This document shows positions 8,337 to 24,119 of a stretch of DNA of 64,000 nt, in pieces (the stretch's first letter is position 1; every line of letters begins with the position of its first letter). Position numbers and translations under genes: made by a program. Below the pieces are notes generated by a model. It was given only the letters and a program-made list of their open reading frames with translations, was not told the DNA's origin and searched no databases. The stretch lies in NCBI RefSeq assembly GCF_016887565.1, contig NZ_CP069396.1:2569001-2633000 (forward strand), in the 5' to 3' direction. This DNA comes from Archangium violaceum. Its GTDB lineage: Bacteria; Myxococcota; Myxococcia; Myxococcales; Myxococcaceae.

Positions 8337-9701
8337 CTACCGTGTCACCCCGGCCCGGGGCGCGCGAGTCACCGCGAGAGCTTCGGCCAGCACTCCCGCC
8401 ACCGCCTCCTCGCCTCCCTCTCCCCTCCGTGACAGCGGTTCGCCTCCCGCGGGGGGCAGGGCGAGCGCGCGCCGCAGCAGCTCCTCCAGCGGCTCCCACT
8501 CGATGAGGAAGCCGTCATGCCCGTGGGGACTGGAGAGCTCGGCGTACTCCGCGTGGCGCCCGAGCGCGCGCAGGCGCTCCGTCAGCTTCTCCATGTGCTC
8601 GGGGTAGAAGAGCTGGTCCTGGTCGATTCCCACGCACAGCGCGCTCGCCCGGATGCGCGACACCCCCCACGTTCCGCCCGCGTCTCCTCGCGGCGTGCGC
8701 GAGAGATCGTGATGGTCCATCGCCCCCAGCAGCGCCAGGTAGGATTTCGCGTCGAAGCGCTCCCGCAGCTTCTCGCCCTGGTGCTCCAGGTAGCTCTGGA
8801 TGGGGTAGAGCGCTCGCGGGGACCAGCCGCGCGCCCTCGTCTCCCCCGGCCGGGGTTGGTGTCTTCCCTGGCGTGACTCCAGTCCTGGCTCCGCGCGGTA
8901 GGTGAGCATGGCCAGCTGCCTCGCCACCTCCAGTCCCCTCGCCGGCGCCTCCGGGAAGTCGGGGTCCAGCAGCAGCGCCTGCCTCGCCACGTGGTTCCAC
9001 CCCACCACCCATGTGCTCGCCACCTCGGCCGCGGCGATGGGACAGATGCGCTCGAAGCGCTCCGGCGCCAGCGCCGCCAGGCACAGGAGGATCATCCCTC
9101 CCAGCGAGCCTCCCGTGGCGAGTGACACCCGCTCGATTCCCAGCGCGTCCAGTGCCTGCAGGATGGCGCGCGCCTGGTCCCAGGGCGTGATGGTGGCTGG
9201 CAGGTGGTGCTCCTCGGGCCGCGCGTTTGCTTCGGCTCCGTGGTCTTCCACGCGCGACGGGAAGCCCTCGTCCGCCGGGCCCGAGCTCCCGTAACAGGAG
9301 CCCAGGTTGTTGAAGCACAGCAGGCGCACCCGCTCCGGATCCAGCGCCCGGCCCGCTCCGATGACCGGCTCCCACCATCCCCCCGCGTCTCCCGCTCTCA
9401 TGTCTCCCGTGAGCGCGTGGATCAGCAGCACCGTGGGCACGGTGGCATCCGGGCTCCTGTGCTGGTTCTGGCGCGGCGTCTCGGCGAGCCGGCGCAGCTC
9501 CTCCTTCGTCCGGCGCACGACTCGAAGAGCGGTCTCGCGCACCGTCTCCTCCGGGAGCATGTGGGCCCGTGCTCTCAGCCACGGCAGGTCCTGCTCCGGT
9601 CCCCACCACCAGCCTCGCGCGGTGTGGGACGTGACTCGCGCTCCTGCTTCGAGCGGCAGGTCGGGAAGCGGCAGATCGAAGACTCGGGACGGTGTGGACA
9701 T
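8337..9701 (-). CDS. metX: Homoserine O-acetyltransferase-family alpha/beta hydrolase (MetX)
   Basis: Acyl-transfer enzyme that activates homoserine for methionine synthesis, 454 residues against about 370-380 for usual MetX. The alpha/beta-hydrolase features are clear: HALTGD oxyanion region, FNNLGSCYGSSGP (family NxLGxCxGTTGP motif), nucleophile elbow TGGSLGGM with Ser near residue 199, late acid in GIDQDQLFYP and catalytic His in SSPHGHDGF. The extra length is an N-terminal extension of about 60 residues and a Gly/Glu/Arg-rich C-terminal tail. It sits 120 bp downstream of metY on the same strand, with a palindromic repeat between. Acetyl versus succinyl donor cannot be decided here. Confidence 0.88.
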   Translation of the reverse strand: MSTPSRVFDLPLPDLPLEAGARVTSHTARGWWWGPEQDLPWLRARAHMLPEETVRETALRVVRRTKEELRRLAETPRQNQHRSPDATVPTVLLIHALTGDMRAGDAGGWWEPVIGAGRALDPERVRLLCFNNLGSCYGSSGPADEGFPSRVEDHGAEANARPEEHHLPATITPWDQARAILQALDALGIERVSLATGGSLGGMILLCLAALAPERFERICPIAAAEVASTWVVGWNHVARQALLLDPDFPEAPARGLEVARQLAMLTYRAEPGLESRQGRHQPRPGETRARGWSPRALYPIQSYLEHQGEKLRERFDAKSYLALLGAMDHHDLSRTPRGDAGGTWGVSRIRASALCVGIDQDQLFYPEHMEKLTERLRALGRHAEYAELSSPHGHDGFLIEWEPLEELLRRALALPPAGGEPLSRRGEGGEEAVAGVLAEALAVTRAPRAGVTR

Positions 9702-9767
9702 GGTGGGGTCCTGGTCAGTGGGGACGGTGTGACGGAGTGGGGGGGCCAGTGGGGAGAACGGGGGCGC

Positions 9768-9813
9768 ATACCCTCACCCCGTCCCTCTCCCAGGGGGAGA
9801 GGGTCGAATCCGC
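9768..9813. repeat. REP-like palindromic element (copy a)
   Basis: TACCCTCACCCC is followed by a perfect 9-bp inverted repeat, CCCTCTCCC (9783-9791) and GGGAGAGGG (9795-9803), between metY and metX. The same unit recurs at 45661-45697 and, in the opposite orientation, at 61516-61552, with a diverged version at 45564-45597. This marks it as a dispersed intergenic palindrome. Confidence 0.7.
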
Positions 9814-9821
9814 GTTTTCTT

Positions 9822-11231
<1,410 letters not shown>

Positions 11232-11318
11232 TCAACCGGCGGCGGGCTGGCGCCCACCACTCGGCATCCGCATTCGACAGCTGGCGAAAGGCACGGAGTT
11301 CATGTCGGGAGGCAACAT
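11232..11318 (-). CDS. Putative 28-residue leader peptide upstream of metY
   Basis: Short ORF that starts at ATG 11318 behind a strong ribosome-binding site (GGAGGAGGTCC) and ends at TGA 11232. The product begins MLPPDMNSVPFASC and continues with Arg-Met-Arg-Met, then a Gly/Pro/Ala-rich end. Four of the 28 residues are Met, and one is Cys. It precedes the hairpin at 11171-11202, so ribosome stalling at Met codons could control read-through into metY-metX. This is inferred from layout only; no similar peptide is known to me. Confidence 0.4.
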   Translation of the reverse strand: MLPPDMNSVPFASCRMRMPSGGRQPAAG

Positions 11319-11346
11319 GGACCTCCTCCGTCATGTTGTCAAGCTC

Positions 11347-11371
11347 TCCGTTATGCAGGATGTCCGTTATG
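11347..11371. promoter_or_regulatory. Direct repeat TCCGTTATG x2, candidate operator
   Basis: TCCGTTATG occurs at 11347-11355 and again at 11363-11371, 16 bp apart start to start, between the divergent metY leader and the glycosyl-phosphotransferase gene. On the minus strand it reads CATAACGGA twice, so each copy also offers a CATAAC element resembling a -10 box. Either a regulator operator or overlapping promoter elements is possible. Confidence 0.35.
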
Positions 11372-11564
11372 GCGGACGCGTCACGGCCGGGCCCCTCGCA
11401 CGACCCACCATGCCGGGTTGCTCGCCGCGACGTGCCTGGTTGCCTGGTGAGACGCGGGCGGAATATGCCAACGCGGGTAGATCTCCCCTCGCGGAGTGTT
11501 CCCAAGCGACGCCTTCACCGTGGGAAGATGGACTCCATAGGAAATCGGGTGTCACACTATTGAT

Positions 11565-13121
11565 GTGAGCAAGCCTGCTTCGCCTGTCCCTCCCCCCTCA
11601 GGGACGCCCACCGTTTCGGGGCGCTTCGCCGCGATCAAGCCCCTCTGGCTGATGCCTCCCCGGGTCGTCCTGCAGCGCCGTGCTTCTCGCACCCTGCTGA
11701 TGCACGCACTGCGTGCCTCCGTGCGTGTCGGCTTGTTGCTGGCCGCGGACACCGCCGCCTTCCTCGTCGCCCGGACCGCCCTGCATTTCCTGCTCAACCG
11801 TCAGCTGCTCAGGCCCCTCGATGCGGCGACCCGCTGGGTCGTCCCCGCTCTGGGCCCCTACGGCGGGTGGCAGATGGGCGCCGCCCTTCTGGTGGGCCTG
11901 CTGGTGGCGGGTGCCTACCGCTCGGGAGATGCCTGGCGCTCGCCCCAGCGCACCCTCAGTGGTGTCATGCTCGCCGTGGGTCTGGTGCTCTGGGGAGACC
12001 TGTGGCTGCGCGACATCGCCCCCGTGCTGGTGCACTACCTGACGGCGGTCGCGGGTCTGGGCACCTGTGTCCTGGTGGCCCGCTTCGGGGTGGACCGCTT
12101 CGTCACGTGGCTGGCCCACCTCTTCCACTCCCCCGTCGAGCGCGTGCTGCTGGTGGGAGAGCCGGACGAGCCCTTCTCCCAGAAGGTCGTCGGGCGCCTG
12201 TCCCGCCACGGCAGCATGGAGCTGGCCGGGTGGATCACCGACCAGTCGCCCGCACCGGGCAGCATCCAGCGCGAGGGCGTGCTGGGCTCCCTGGATGACC
12301 TGTGGAGCATCCTCAAGGACAACCCCATCGACACCGTGGTGCTCTGCGGTCAGATCGGCGACACCCAGCACAAGCTGCTCATGGAGGCCGTGGTGTCCGC
12401 CGGTGTCCGGCTGCTGGCCGTGTCCCGCTACGACCGGCTCGGCTGGGTCCGCCCCGCGCCCATCTCCTACCGCTCCGTGTCCTTCATGGAGCTGACGGTG
12501 CCCTCGCTGCGCGCGCAGCAGATGTGGATCAAACGGATGGTGGACCTGACGGCCGCGGGGCTGGGGCTGCTGGTCATCTCCCCGCTGCTCACGCTCATCG
12601 CCATCGCCATCAAGCTCGACTCGCGCGGGCCCGTCTTCTTCGCCCAGGAGCGGGTAGGGCTCGGGGGCCGCACCTTCCGCATGATGAAGTTCCGCACCAT
12701 GCGGGTGGGCGCCGACGCGGAGAAGGCCCAGCTGGCCCACCTCAACACCAGCGGCGACGCGCGCCTGTTCAAGATTCCCAATGACCCGCGTGTCACCCGC
12801 GTGGGCGTCTTCCTGCGCAAGTGGAGCCTGGACGAGCTGCCCCAGCTCTTCAACGTGCTGCGCGGGGACATGTCGCTGGTGGGGCCACGGCCCTTCTTCG
12901 AGAAGGACCTGGCCACCTACCACGAGCACCACTTCGGCCGGCTGGGCGCCCTGCCCGGCATCACCGGCCTGTGGCAGGTCAGTGGCCGCAGCTCCATCAC
13001 CGACTTCGAGGAGGTGGTCCGGCTCGACTGCGAGTACATCCACCGCTGGTCGCTCTGGCTGGACATCGAGATCCTCCTCAAGACGCTGCCGGCCGTGCTG
13101 AGGCGCACCGGCGCCTACTGA
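11565..13121 (+). CDS. Polyprenyl-phosphate sugar-1-phosphate transferase (exopolysaccharide initiation)
   Basis: 518-residue membrane enzyme of the WbaP/EpsZ type, which places the first sugar phosphate on undecaprenyl phosphate to start exopolysaccharide or O-antigen synthesis. The N-terminal half has four or five hydrophobic helices and a CoA-binding-like Rossmann domain ([12 protein letters not shown]). The C-terminal catalytic bacterial sugar transferase domain begins at [19 protein letters not shown] and has [51 protein letters not shown] and [14 protein letters not shown], all conserved. GTG start at 11565. No other polysaccharide genes flank it, so the partner cluster is elsewhere. 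Sugar specificity is not visible. Confidence 0.92.
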   Translation: MSKPASPVPPPSGTPTVSGRFAAIKPLWLMPPRVVLQRRASRTLLMHALRASVRVGLLLAADTAAFLVARTALHFLLNRQLLRPLDAATRWVVPALGPYGGWQMGAALLVGLLVAGAYRSGDAWRSPQRTLSGVMLAVGLVLWGDLWLRDIAPVLVHYLTAVAGLGTCVLVARFGVDRFVTWLAHLFHSPVERVLLVGEPDEPFSQKVVGRLSRHGSMELAGWITDQSPAPGSIQREGVLGSLDDLWSILKDNPIDTVVLCGQIGDTQHKLLMEAVVSAGVRLLAVSRYDRLGWVRPAPISYRSVSFMELTVPSLRAQQMWIKRMVDLTAAGLGLLVISPLLTLIAIAIKLDSRGPVFFAQERVGLGGRTFRMMKFRTMRVGADAEKAQLAHLNTSGDARLFKIPNDPRVTRVGVFLRKWSLDELPQLFNVLRGDMSLVGPRPFFEKDLATYHEHHFGRLGALPGITGLWQVSGRSSITDFEEVVRLDCEYIHRWSLWLDIEILLKTLPAVLRRTGAY

Positions 13122-13825
13122 GCGGCGGCCACGTCCAGGGCCAGCTCGATCATCTCGTCGAACGTGGTCTGCCGCTCCTCGGGGCTGAGGGCCTCCTTGG
13201 TCCTCAGGTGGTCCGAGACGGTGAGCAGCGCGAGCGCACGGGCGCCGTACTCGGCCGCCACGCCGTACAGGCCCGCCACTTCCATCTCCACCGCGAGCAT
13301 GCCCATGCGCTCGTGGACCTCGTACGTCTGTCCCGCCGGACCGTAGAAGAGGTCCGAGGTGAAGACGGAGCCCACGCGCACCGGCTTGCCACGCTTCTCG
13401 GCGGCCTCCACCGCCTGCCGGGCCAGCGCGAAGTCCGCCACCGCGGGGAAATCGTGGTCCTGCAGGCGCATGCGGTTCACCTTGGAGTCGGTGCCCGCGC
13501 CGAGCGCGACGATGACCTCGCGCAGCTTCACGTCGTGGCGCAGCGCGCCGCAGCTGCCCACGCGGATGAGCACGCGGGATCCGTACTGCTGGATGAGCTC
13601 GGTGGCGTAGATGGAGATGGAGGGAATCCCCATTCCATGGCCCATGACGGACACCTTCCGGCCGCGGGCGACGCCCGTGTAGCCGTACATGTTGCGCACG
13701 GAGGTGACTTCACGCGCGTCCTGGAGGAAGCGCTGGGCGATGTAGCGGGCGCGCAGCGGGTCGCCGGGCATGAGCACCACGTCGGCGAAGTCCCCCGCCG
13801 CGGCGGAGATGTGAGGAGTAGGCAT
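13115..13825 (-). CDS. deoD: Purine-nucleoside phosphorylase DeoD
   Basis: Cytoplasmic hexameric phosphorylase that splits purine (deoxy)nucleosides into base and (deoxy)ribose-1-phosphate for salvage. 236 residues, as expected for the DeoD type. Visible motifs: [22 protein letters not shown] with the phosphate-binding Gly and Arg (RARYIAQ), [27 protein letters not shown] and the substrate-binding [12 protein letters not shown] followed by TVSDHLR. The ATG at 13825 matches the family N-terminus. The coding end overlaps the end of the convergent glycosyl-phosphotransferase gene by 7 bp. Confidence 0.96.
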   Translation of the reverse strand: MPTPHISAAAGDFADVVLMPGDPLRARYIAQRFLQDAREVTSVRNMYGYTGVARGRKVSVMGHGMGIPSISIYATELIQQYGSRVLIRVGSCGALRHDVKLREVIVALGAGTDSKVNRMRLQDHDFPAVADFALARQAVEAAEKRGKPVRVGSVFTSDLFYGPAGQTYEVHERMGMLAVEMEVAGLYGVAAEYGARALALLTVSDHLRTKEALSPEERQTTFDEMIELALDVAAAQ

Positions 13826-13946
13826 GGTGCGCGAGCATAGCCGCTCCGCACCCGCACGAAGAGACGAAGAGGCGCCAGGGATAGAGGGGCTTTCGCTCCG
13901 GGTGCGTGCCCCGTCAGGTTGCTCCACCACCCGACGAGCACCCGAG

Positions 13947-13984
13947 CCCCTCCCGCCGAGGCTTGCTCCCAGGAGGGGGAGGGG
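13947..13984 (-). terminator. Candidate hairpin downstream of pruA
   Basis: CCCCTCCC (13947-13954) and GGGAGGGG (13977-13984) form an 8-bp inverted repeat with a 22-nt loop, 40 bp beyond the pruA stop. There is no T-tract, so it may only be a structural palindrome. Confidence 0.3.
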
Positions 13985-14023
13985 ACCCGTTCACGGTCCG
14001 CCTCCTCCGCTCGAGGCCGGTTC

Positions 14024-15658
<1,635 letters not shown>

Positions 15659-15792
15659 GCGGAGCACCTCGGGGAAAAAGCGGGGAAGGAAGGGCGGCGG
15701 AGCATAGCCCTTCACCTCCAAGGTTGAACCACCAGGGAGATGTAGAACCCACACCTCCGGACATCACATCCATCACCCGGACTGAGGCTCAC

Positions 15793-16731
15793 ATGGCAGA
15801 AGAACGAATGCTTCCCCGCTTCCAGCCCCGCCGGCAGCTCGGGCGTACCGGCTTCCAGGCCACCGTGGTGGGCATCGGCGACCTGGCCGACCGCTCGGTC
15901 CCGCTGGAGCGGTGCGTGGCCACGCTGCACCGCGCCATGGACGCCGGGCTCAACCTCATCGACACCGCCCCCGGCTACGAGGACGGCTACAGCGAGCAGA
16001 TCGTCGGCGAGGCCCTGCGCGGCCGGCGCGAGGGCATGTTCGTCATCGACAAGGTGGACTTCCTGGATCAGCCGGTGGCCCCGCAGGTGGAGGAGAGCCT
16101 GCGCCGGCTCCAGCTGGAGGCGGTGGACCTGTTCGTCTTCCACAACGTCTCCGTGCCGGCCACCTGGGAGCGGCTCGCCGCGCCGGGCGGGGGCATGGAG
16201 GAGCTGGAGCGCTGCGTGCGCCAGGGCAAGGCGCGCTTCCGAGGCATCTCCAGCCACCACCCGGACGTGCTGCGCGCGGCGCTCGAGTCCGGCCGCTGCG
16301 ACGTGGTGATGTTCCCCGTGGGGCCCTTCGTCCACCCGCGCTACGTGGAGGAGATATTGCCGCTGGCGAAGTCCAAGGGCGTGGGCACGGTGTGCTTCAA
16401 GACCTTCGGGGCCGGCAAGCTGCTCGTGGACACCGAGGGGTATGGCCGGCCGCTCCAGGCGCGTCCGCGCGGCAAGGTGAGCTCGGGTGGTTCCGACGAC
16501 ACGGAGGCGGAGCCGTCGCTGCCGCACCTGGGGGTGGAGGAGTGCGTGCGCTACACGCTCACGTTGGAGCCGGACGTGGCGCTGCTGGGCATGAGCTTCC
16601 CCAACGAACAGGACGCGGCGCTCCATGCCGCGGCGGCCTTCCAGCCCCTCACCTCCGCGCAGATGGCGGATGTGCGCCGGCGCGCGGTACAGGCCATCGA
16701 GGGCAAGGGCTCCGTGTGGTGGAACCCCTGA
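15793..16731 (+). CDS. Aldo/keto reductase family protein
   Basis: 312-residue NAD(P)H-dependent oxidoreductase-like protein with a TIM-barrel layout. LGRTGFQATVVGIG opens the barrel. The catalytic Asp/Tyr appear in NLIDTAPGYEDGYSE, the catalytic Lys in MFVIDKVDF and the His position in LFVFHNVS, so the tetrad looks intact. An insertion of roughly 25 Ser/Gly/Asp-rich residues (GKVSSGGSDDTEAEPS) interrupts the C-terminal third. The ATG at 15793 follows GAGGCTCAC; the frame extends upstream to 15724 without family similarity. Divergent from pruA. Substrate unknown. Confidence 0.88.
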   Translation: MAEERMLPRFQPRRQLGRTGFQATVVGIGDLADRSVPLERCVATLHRAMDAGLNLIDTAPGYEDGYSEQIVGEALRGRREGMFVIDKVDFLDQPVAPQVEESLRRLQLEAVDLFVFHNVSVPATWERLAAPGGGMEELERCVRQGKARFRGISSHHPDVLRAALESGRCDVVMFPVGPFVHPRYVEEILPLAKSKGVGTVCFKTFGAGKLLVDTEGYGRPLQARPRGKVSSGGSDDTEAEPSLPHLGVEECVRYTLTLEPDVALLGMSFPNEQDAALHAAAAFQPLTSAQMADVRRRAVQAIEGKGSVWWNP

Positions 16732-16749
16732 GGCGGGGCCGGGTGGGCG

Positions 16750-17154
16750 TCAGCCCTGGCCCTGGGCCACGGCGAGGGTCCGGGGCTGGAGCAGCTCGTG
16801 CATCCGCGCGATGAGGACGGCGGGCTGCACCGGCTTGACGAGGTAGACGTCCGAGGACTGGACCATGCCGGGCAGGGGCGCCAGGCCACTGAGGAAGACG
16901 AAGGGCACCCGCTGGAGCGGAGGCGGCTCGGAGCGCACCCGGAGGCACAGCTCGTACCCGTCCATGCCCGCCATGTTCACGTCCGACACGATGATGTCGG
17001 GCGGTTGCTGGCGGGCCTGTACGAGCGCGGAGGCCCCATCCTCGGCGAGGGCGCATTCGAAGTCCGGGGAGAGCAACAGCCGCAGCGTCTGGCGCATGGA
17101 CCACGAGTCATCCACGATCAGGACCCTGGGTTTCACGACGCTCTCCACCTTCAT
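16750..17154 (-). CDS. Single-domain response regulator (CheY-like)
   Basis: 134-residue receiver domain without an output domain. The acidic pocket is in VLIVDDSWSMRQ, the phospho-acceptor Asp in IIVSDVNMAGMDGYEL, the switch Ser in VFLSGLAP and the conserved Lys in YLVKPVQP. ATG at 17154 fits the receiver start; a longer frame to 17214 is possible. A short tail rich in Gln/Ala/Gly follows the last helix. No histidine kinase is adjacent, so its partner cannot be named. It is convergent with the aldo/keto reductase gene, 18 bp apart. Confidence 0.9.
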   Translation of the reverse strand: MKVESVVKPRVLIVDDSWSMRQTLRLLLSPDFECALAEDGASALVQARQQPPDIIVSDVNMAGMDGYELCLRVRSEPPPLQRVPFVFLSGLAPLPGMVQSSDVYLVKPVQPAVLIARMHELLQPRTLAVAQGQG

Positions 17155-17281
17155 GGGCGTTCTCGCACGTGACCGATTCACCGGGGGTATTCGCTGGCCC
17201 ATACCCCGAATCACGCAGCTGTTCAGTTTCGCTCGCTTTGCGAGGATAAGGAAGGGGGGTTGTCCGTCTTTTCCGCCAGCT

Positions 17282-17312
17282 GCCAGGAGAATCTTCCCTG
17301 ATGGCTCCTGGC
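17282..17312. promoter_or_regulatory. Perfect 8-bp inverted repeat upstream of thioredoxin gene
   Basis: GCCAGGAG (17282-17289) pairs with CTCCTGGC (17305-17312), 53 bp ahead of the thioredoxin start, in the 210-bp divergent gap to the response regulator. It may be an operator; no known consensus is matched. The rest of this gap shows no further feature. Confidence 0.3.
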
Positions 17313-17364
17313 TCCTACCTTACGGTGGGTGCCGGGACGTCCGGCCCTTCGCGGGAGGAGTCCC

Positions 17365-17763
17365 ATGGCGGTGGTGTCCCTGGATGGCAGGAGCTTCGGA
17401 CCGGCGCTGGTGAGGCCCGGCATCCTGCTCATTGGTTGGTGGGCGAAGTGGTGCGCGCCCTGCTGCGTCCTCGGTCCTGATGTCGCGCGGGTGGCCCAGC
17501 AACACCCGGACATCACCTTCGCGCTGGTGGACGTGGACGCGGAACCGGAGCTGGCGGAGGTACTTGGTGTACAGACGATGCCCGCGCTGATGGTGTTCCG
17601 CGATGGCTTCCTGTTGCTCAACCACGTCGGGCCCGTGCCGGAGCCGCTGCTGGAGGACCTCGTCCGGCAGGCTCGCGCGCTGGACATGGACGGCGTGCGG
17701 CACGAGGTGGCGGAGTACCGCGCCAGCAACGCGCGCGTGAGGATCGGCCAACACGGGGGGTGA
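17365..17763 (+). CDS. Thioredoxin-domain protein
   Basis: 132-residue cytoplasmic thioredoxin. The active site is WAKWCAPCCVLGP: the CxxC redox pair with one extra Cys directly after it. The fold also shows FALVDVDAEPELAEVLGVQ and the cis-Pro segment TMPALMVFRDG. No signal peptide. Start is the ATG at 17365 behind GGGAGGAGTCCC, a good ribosome-binding site. Roughly 25 residues beyond the normal thioredoxin end form a charged tail. Unlike housekeeping TrxA (WCGPC) the dipeptide is Ala-Pro, so a specialised disulfide role is plausible. Confidence 0.88.
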   Translation: MAVVSLDGRSFGPALVRPGILLIGWWAKWCAPCCVLGPDVARVAQQHPDITFALVDVDAEPELAEVLGVQTMPALMVFRDGFLLLNHVGPVPEPLLEDLVRQARALDMDGVRHEVAEYRASNARVRIGQHGG

Positions 17764-17839
17764 GTCGTGGGGCGAATGCAATGAAGCGAGCCCCCGCATG
17801 TCGCTCCGCGAGGGCCCGCTGACCGCGCGCGGCCGAGGC

Positions 17840-18238
17840 TCACCGCCTGCCGGGCTTGTTCGGCTGGACTTCGCGCGGCTCGTTCGCCGGGGCCTGGCGC
17901 TTGTAGATGTCCTCGTTGATGTCGTGGTTGCGGACGGGATCCTTGTCCTCCTGCTCCTCCCACTCCTCACCGCGCTCCACTCGCGCCTCCCAGGACGTGT
18001 CCTGTGACGAGCCGGGATTGTCGGCGGGGCCGGTGCGCGCGTTGATGTCCCGAGCGACCCTCGCCGCCGCCGCGTCGATGGAGTCCTCGAGCTCGCCCGC
18101 GTTGCGCGGCTGGAAGTTCTGCCCGCGCTCGTCCGGCACGTACTGGTCGTCGCCGACGTTCGTCATCTCGGTGTCGGCCCGGCCCTTGTCCTTGGAGTTC
18201 TTCGTCCTGCCCGTGGGAATCTTGGGGGTGTCGGCCAT
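17840..18238 (-). CDS. Hypothetical acidic/hydrophilic protein
   Basis: 132 residues with no hydrophobic segment and very high content of Asp, Glu, Arg, Asn and Pro, so probably largely disordered. It begins MADTPKIPTGRTKNSKDKGRADTE in pattern and contains a central helical patch (GELEDSIDAAAARVARDIN). ATG at 18238 follows GGAGACACCCC. I do not recognise a family. Its codon use is normal for the window, and its position between convergent thioredoxin and same-strand protease genes gives no functional hint. Confidence 0.65.
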   Translation of the reverse strand: MADTPKIPTGRTKNSKDKGRADTEMTNVGDDQYVPDERGQNFQPRNAGELEDSIDAAAARVARDINARTGPADNPGSSQDTSWEARVERGEEWEEQEDKDPVRNHDINEDIYKRQAPANEPREVQPNKPGRR

Positions 18239-18354
18239 GGGGTGTCTCCGTCGTCCTCGCGCCTGTACCTGCCCGACTCAACTTCGGCACGGTGGCGCAC
18301 CGGACAACCTCTCCGGCGCGCCGGGGCTCGGCCGCCCGGTCGGGTGAGGGGGGA

Positions 18355-19038
18355 CTACTGGCCGGCGCTTCCGCTGCCGCCGACACCCTGCTGGGAGTCG
18401 GGCCGGGCCACCTCCGCCACGAGCGTGTCCACCAGGGAGGCGATCTCCGCGGTGGGGGCCGCGATGCTGCACGCCGCGCCTCCGTGCACCAGCCCCACCA
18501 CCTGGAGGCGGTGGTCCACCACGGGCGCGCCGGAGTCGCCCTTCTCTCCATGCAGGCTGGTGAAGAGCGCCTGGGGCACGCCGGGCAGGGAGGGGCAGCG
18601 CCCGAGCCGCTTCAGCTCCACTTCCTGGGGCTCGCCGGGACGGTCGTTGCGGCCGGCGAAGAGGAGTCCCTCGCCGGGGGTGGGCAGCGAGGTGGCCACG
18701 GGCAGGGGGTGCACCGGGGCCTGCTCGTCGAAGCGGATGACGGCGAGGTCTCGCACGGGGTCGACGATCTTCACCACGCCGCTCAGCAGATGCCCGTTGC
18801 GCAGCACCACGGGCTGACGCCCTCCGGGAATGACGTCGATGCAGTGCGCGGCGGTGAGGGCATGGCGCCCATCCGCGACGACCACGCCCGCGCAGTGCCC
18901 GGGGAAGAGCGTCACCGTGGCGTCCTTGAGGGCCCGGAAGTCCAGCGACGGGTCCTCCTGCTTCTTCGCCGAGCCGCAGGCCGCCAGCATCACCATTGCC
19001 AGGACACCGGCCAGACCCGAAAGTCTCTTCGCGCGCAT
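18355..19038 (-). CDS. Trypsin-like serine protease lipoprotein
   Basis: 227-residue S1-family protease. A lipoprotein signal with lipobox LAAC (Cys 21) starts the protein at ATG 19038, behind GGGAGGACGGCG. The catalytic triad is complete: His 65 in LTAAHC, Asp 97 in RDLAVIRF and Ser 169 in GEKGDSGAPVV. It should therefore be an active, membrane-anchored protease facing the periplasm or exterior. The domain is compact (about 190 residues). The C-terminus is Ser/Gly-rich. It is divergent from the epimerase gene, with about 135 bp between. Confidence 0.88.
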   Translation of the reverse strand: MRAKRLSGLAGVLAMVMLAACGSAKKQEDPSLDFRALKDATVTLFPGHCAGVVVADGRHALTAAHCIDVIPGGRQPVVLRNGHLLSGVVKIVDPVRDLAVIRFDEQAPVHPLPVATSLPTPGEGLLFAGRNDRPGEPQEVELKRLGRCPSLPGVPQALFTSLHGEKGDSGAPVVDHRLQVVGLVHGGAACSIAAPTAEIASLVDTLVAEVARPDSQQGVGGSGSAGQ

Positions 19039-19173
19039 CGCCGTCCTCCCAAGGGTCGGGGTTGCTCCGTTGGGGCTGACGATGTGCATTCCCCCAGGGT
19101 GGTATCCGCGCAGGTTCGCTGAGCAGGCGTGCGTCCGGGATGAACCCGGGGTTGCACGCGAGGAGGTGGAGAC

Positions 19174-20058
19174 ATGGAGCTGAAAGGGAAGGTAGCGCTC
19201 GTGACGGGCGCGAATGGGTTCGTGGGCTCTTTCATCGTGCGGCGGTTGGTGGAGGAGGGCCTGCGGGTGCGTGCGCTGGTGCGGCGCCCCGAGGCCGACG
19301 CGGAGGTGAGGGCCCTGGGCGCGGAGCCGGTGCGGGGAGACCCGGCGGATGCGAGGTCCGCGCGGGAGGCGGTCGCGGGAGCGCAGGTGGTGGTGCACTG
19401 CGCGGCCACGGGCAGCGATGACCTGGCCGAGGCGATGCGGGTCAACGCGGAGGGCACCGAGGCGATGCTGGAGGCCGCGAGGGCCGCGGGCTGCGAGCGC
19501 TTCGTGCACATCTCCACCGTGGCCGTGTACGACATGGCGAAGGCCGACCCCCTCGACGAGGGCGCGCCCCTGGTGAAGGAGGGCCGGGCGTACTCGGTGA
19601 GCAAGGCGGAGGGAGATCGGCGGGTGCTCGCGGCCATCGAGCGGGGCCTGCCTGCCGTCATCCTGCGCCCGCCGTGCATCCTGGGCGTGCACCCCACGTC
19701 CACCTGGGGCCATATCGTTCCCCGCTCCATCGCCGCCGGGCGGTTCCCGCTGCCCCTGGGAGGCGAGGGCCACTTCTTCTACGTCCACGTGCGCAACCTG
19801 GCCGAGGCGGTCGTCTTGTGTCTGCGCTCGGAGGCCGCCGTGGGGCAGGTGTTCGACATCGCCGACGGGCAGAGCACCTGGGGCCGCTACGCCGCGCACT
19901 TCCGCACCGAGCCGCTCCCCCCGGTTCCGGAGTCACAGGCGCCGAACTTCCTGAGCTACCGCGGGCGCTTCCCGGCGGAGAAGATCCGGCGCGTGCTGGG
20001 CTACACGCCCCGGTACTCCTTCGAGGAGGTCATGCGCGAGACCCAGCAGGCGCTCGGC

Positions 20059-20064
<6 letters not shown>
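19174..20064 (+). CDS. NAD-dependent epimerase/dehydratase (extended SDR)
   Basis: 296-residue Rossmann-fold protein. The nucleotide-binding motif is VTGANGFVGSFIVRRL, the acidic residue pattern and VVHCAATG follow, and the active site shows ISTVAVYD plus the YxxxK pair as AYSVSKAEGD. This matches extended SDRs acting on nucleotide sugars, sterol-like or flavonoid-like substrates; the exact one is unknown. ATG at 19174 is behind GAGGAGGTGGAGAC. Its 3' end overlaps the convergent kinase gene by 6 bp. Confidence 0.88.
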
Positions 20065-24021
<3,957 letters not shown>

Positions 24022-24119
24022 GACGAGAATCTAGAATCGGACACCCGTCGCGGCCTACCCCCCGCACCTGTTCTGTTGGGTGCTGGTTGCCTGGAGCCCG
24101 AGAATCCCCGCGCTCGCCT

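Noticed and set aside
11337-11342. TTGACA as -35 box of metY (minus strand)
   Set aside because: No -10-like sequence lies 16-18 bp downstream; that position is the leader ORF ribosome-binding site.
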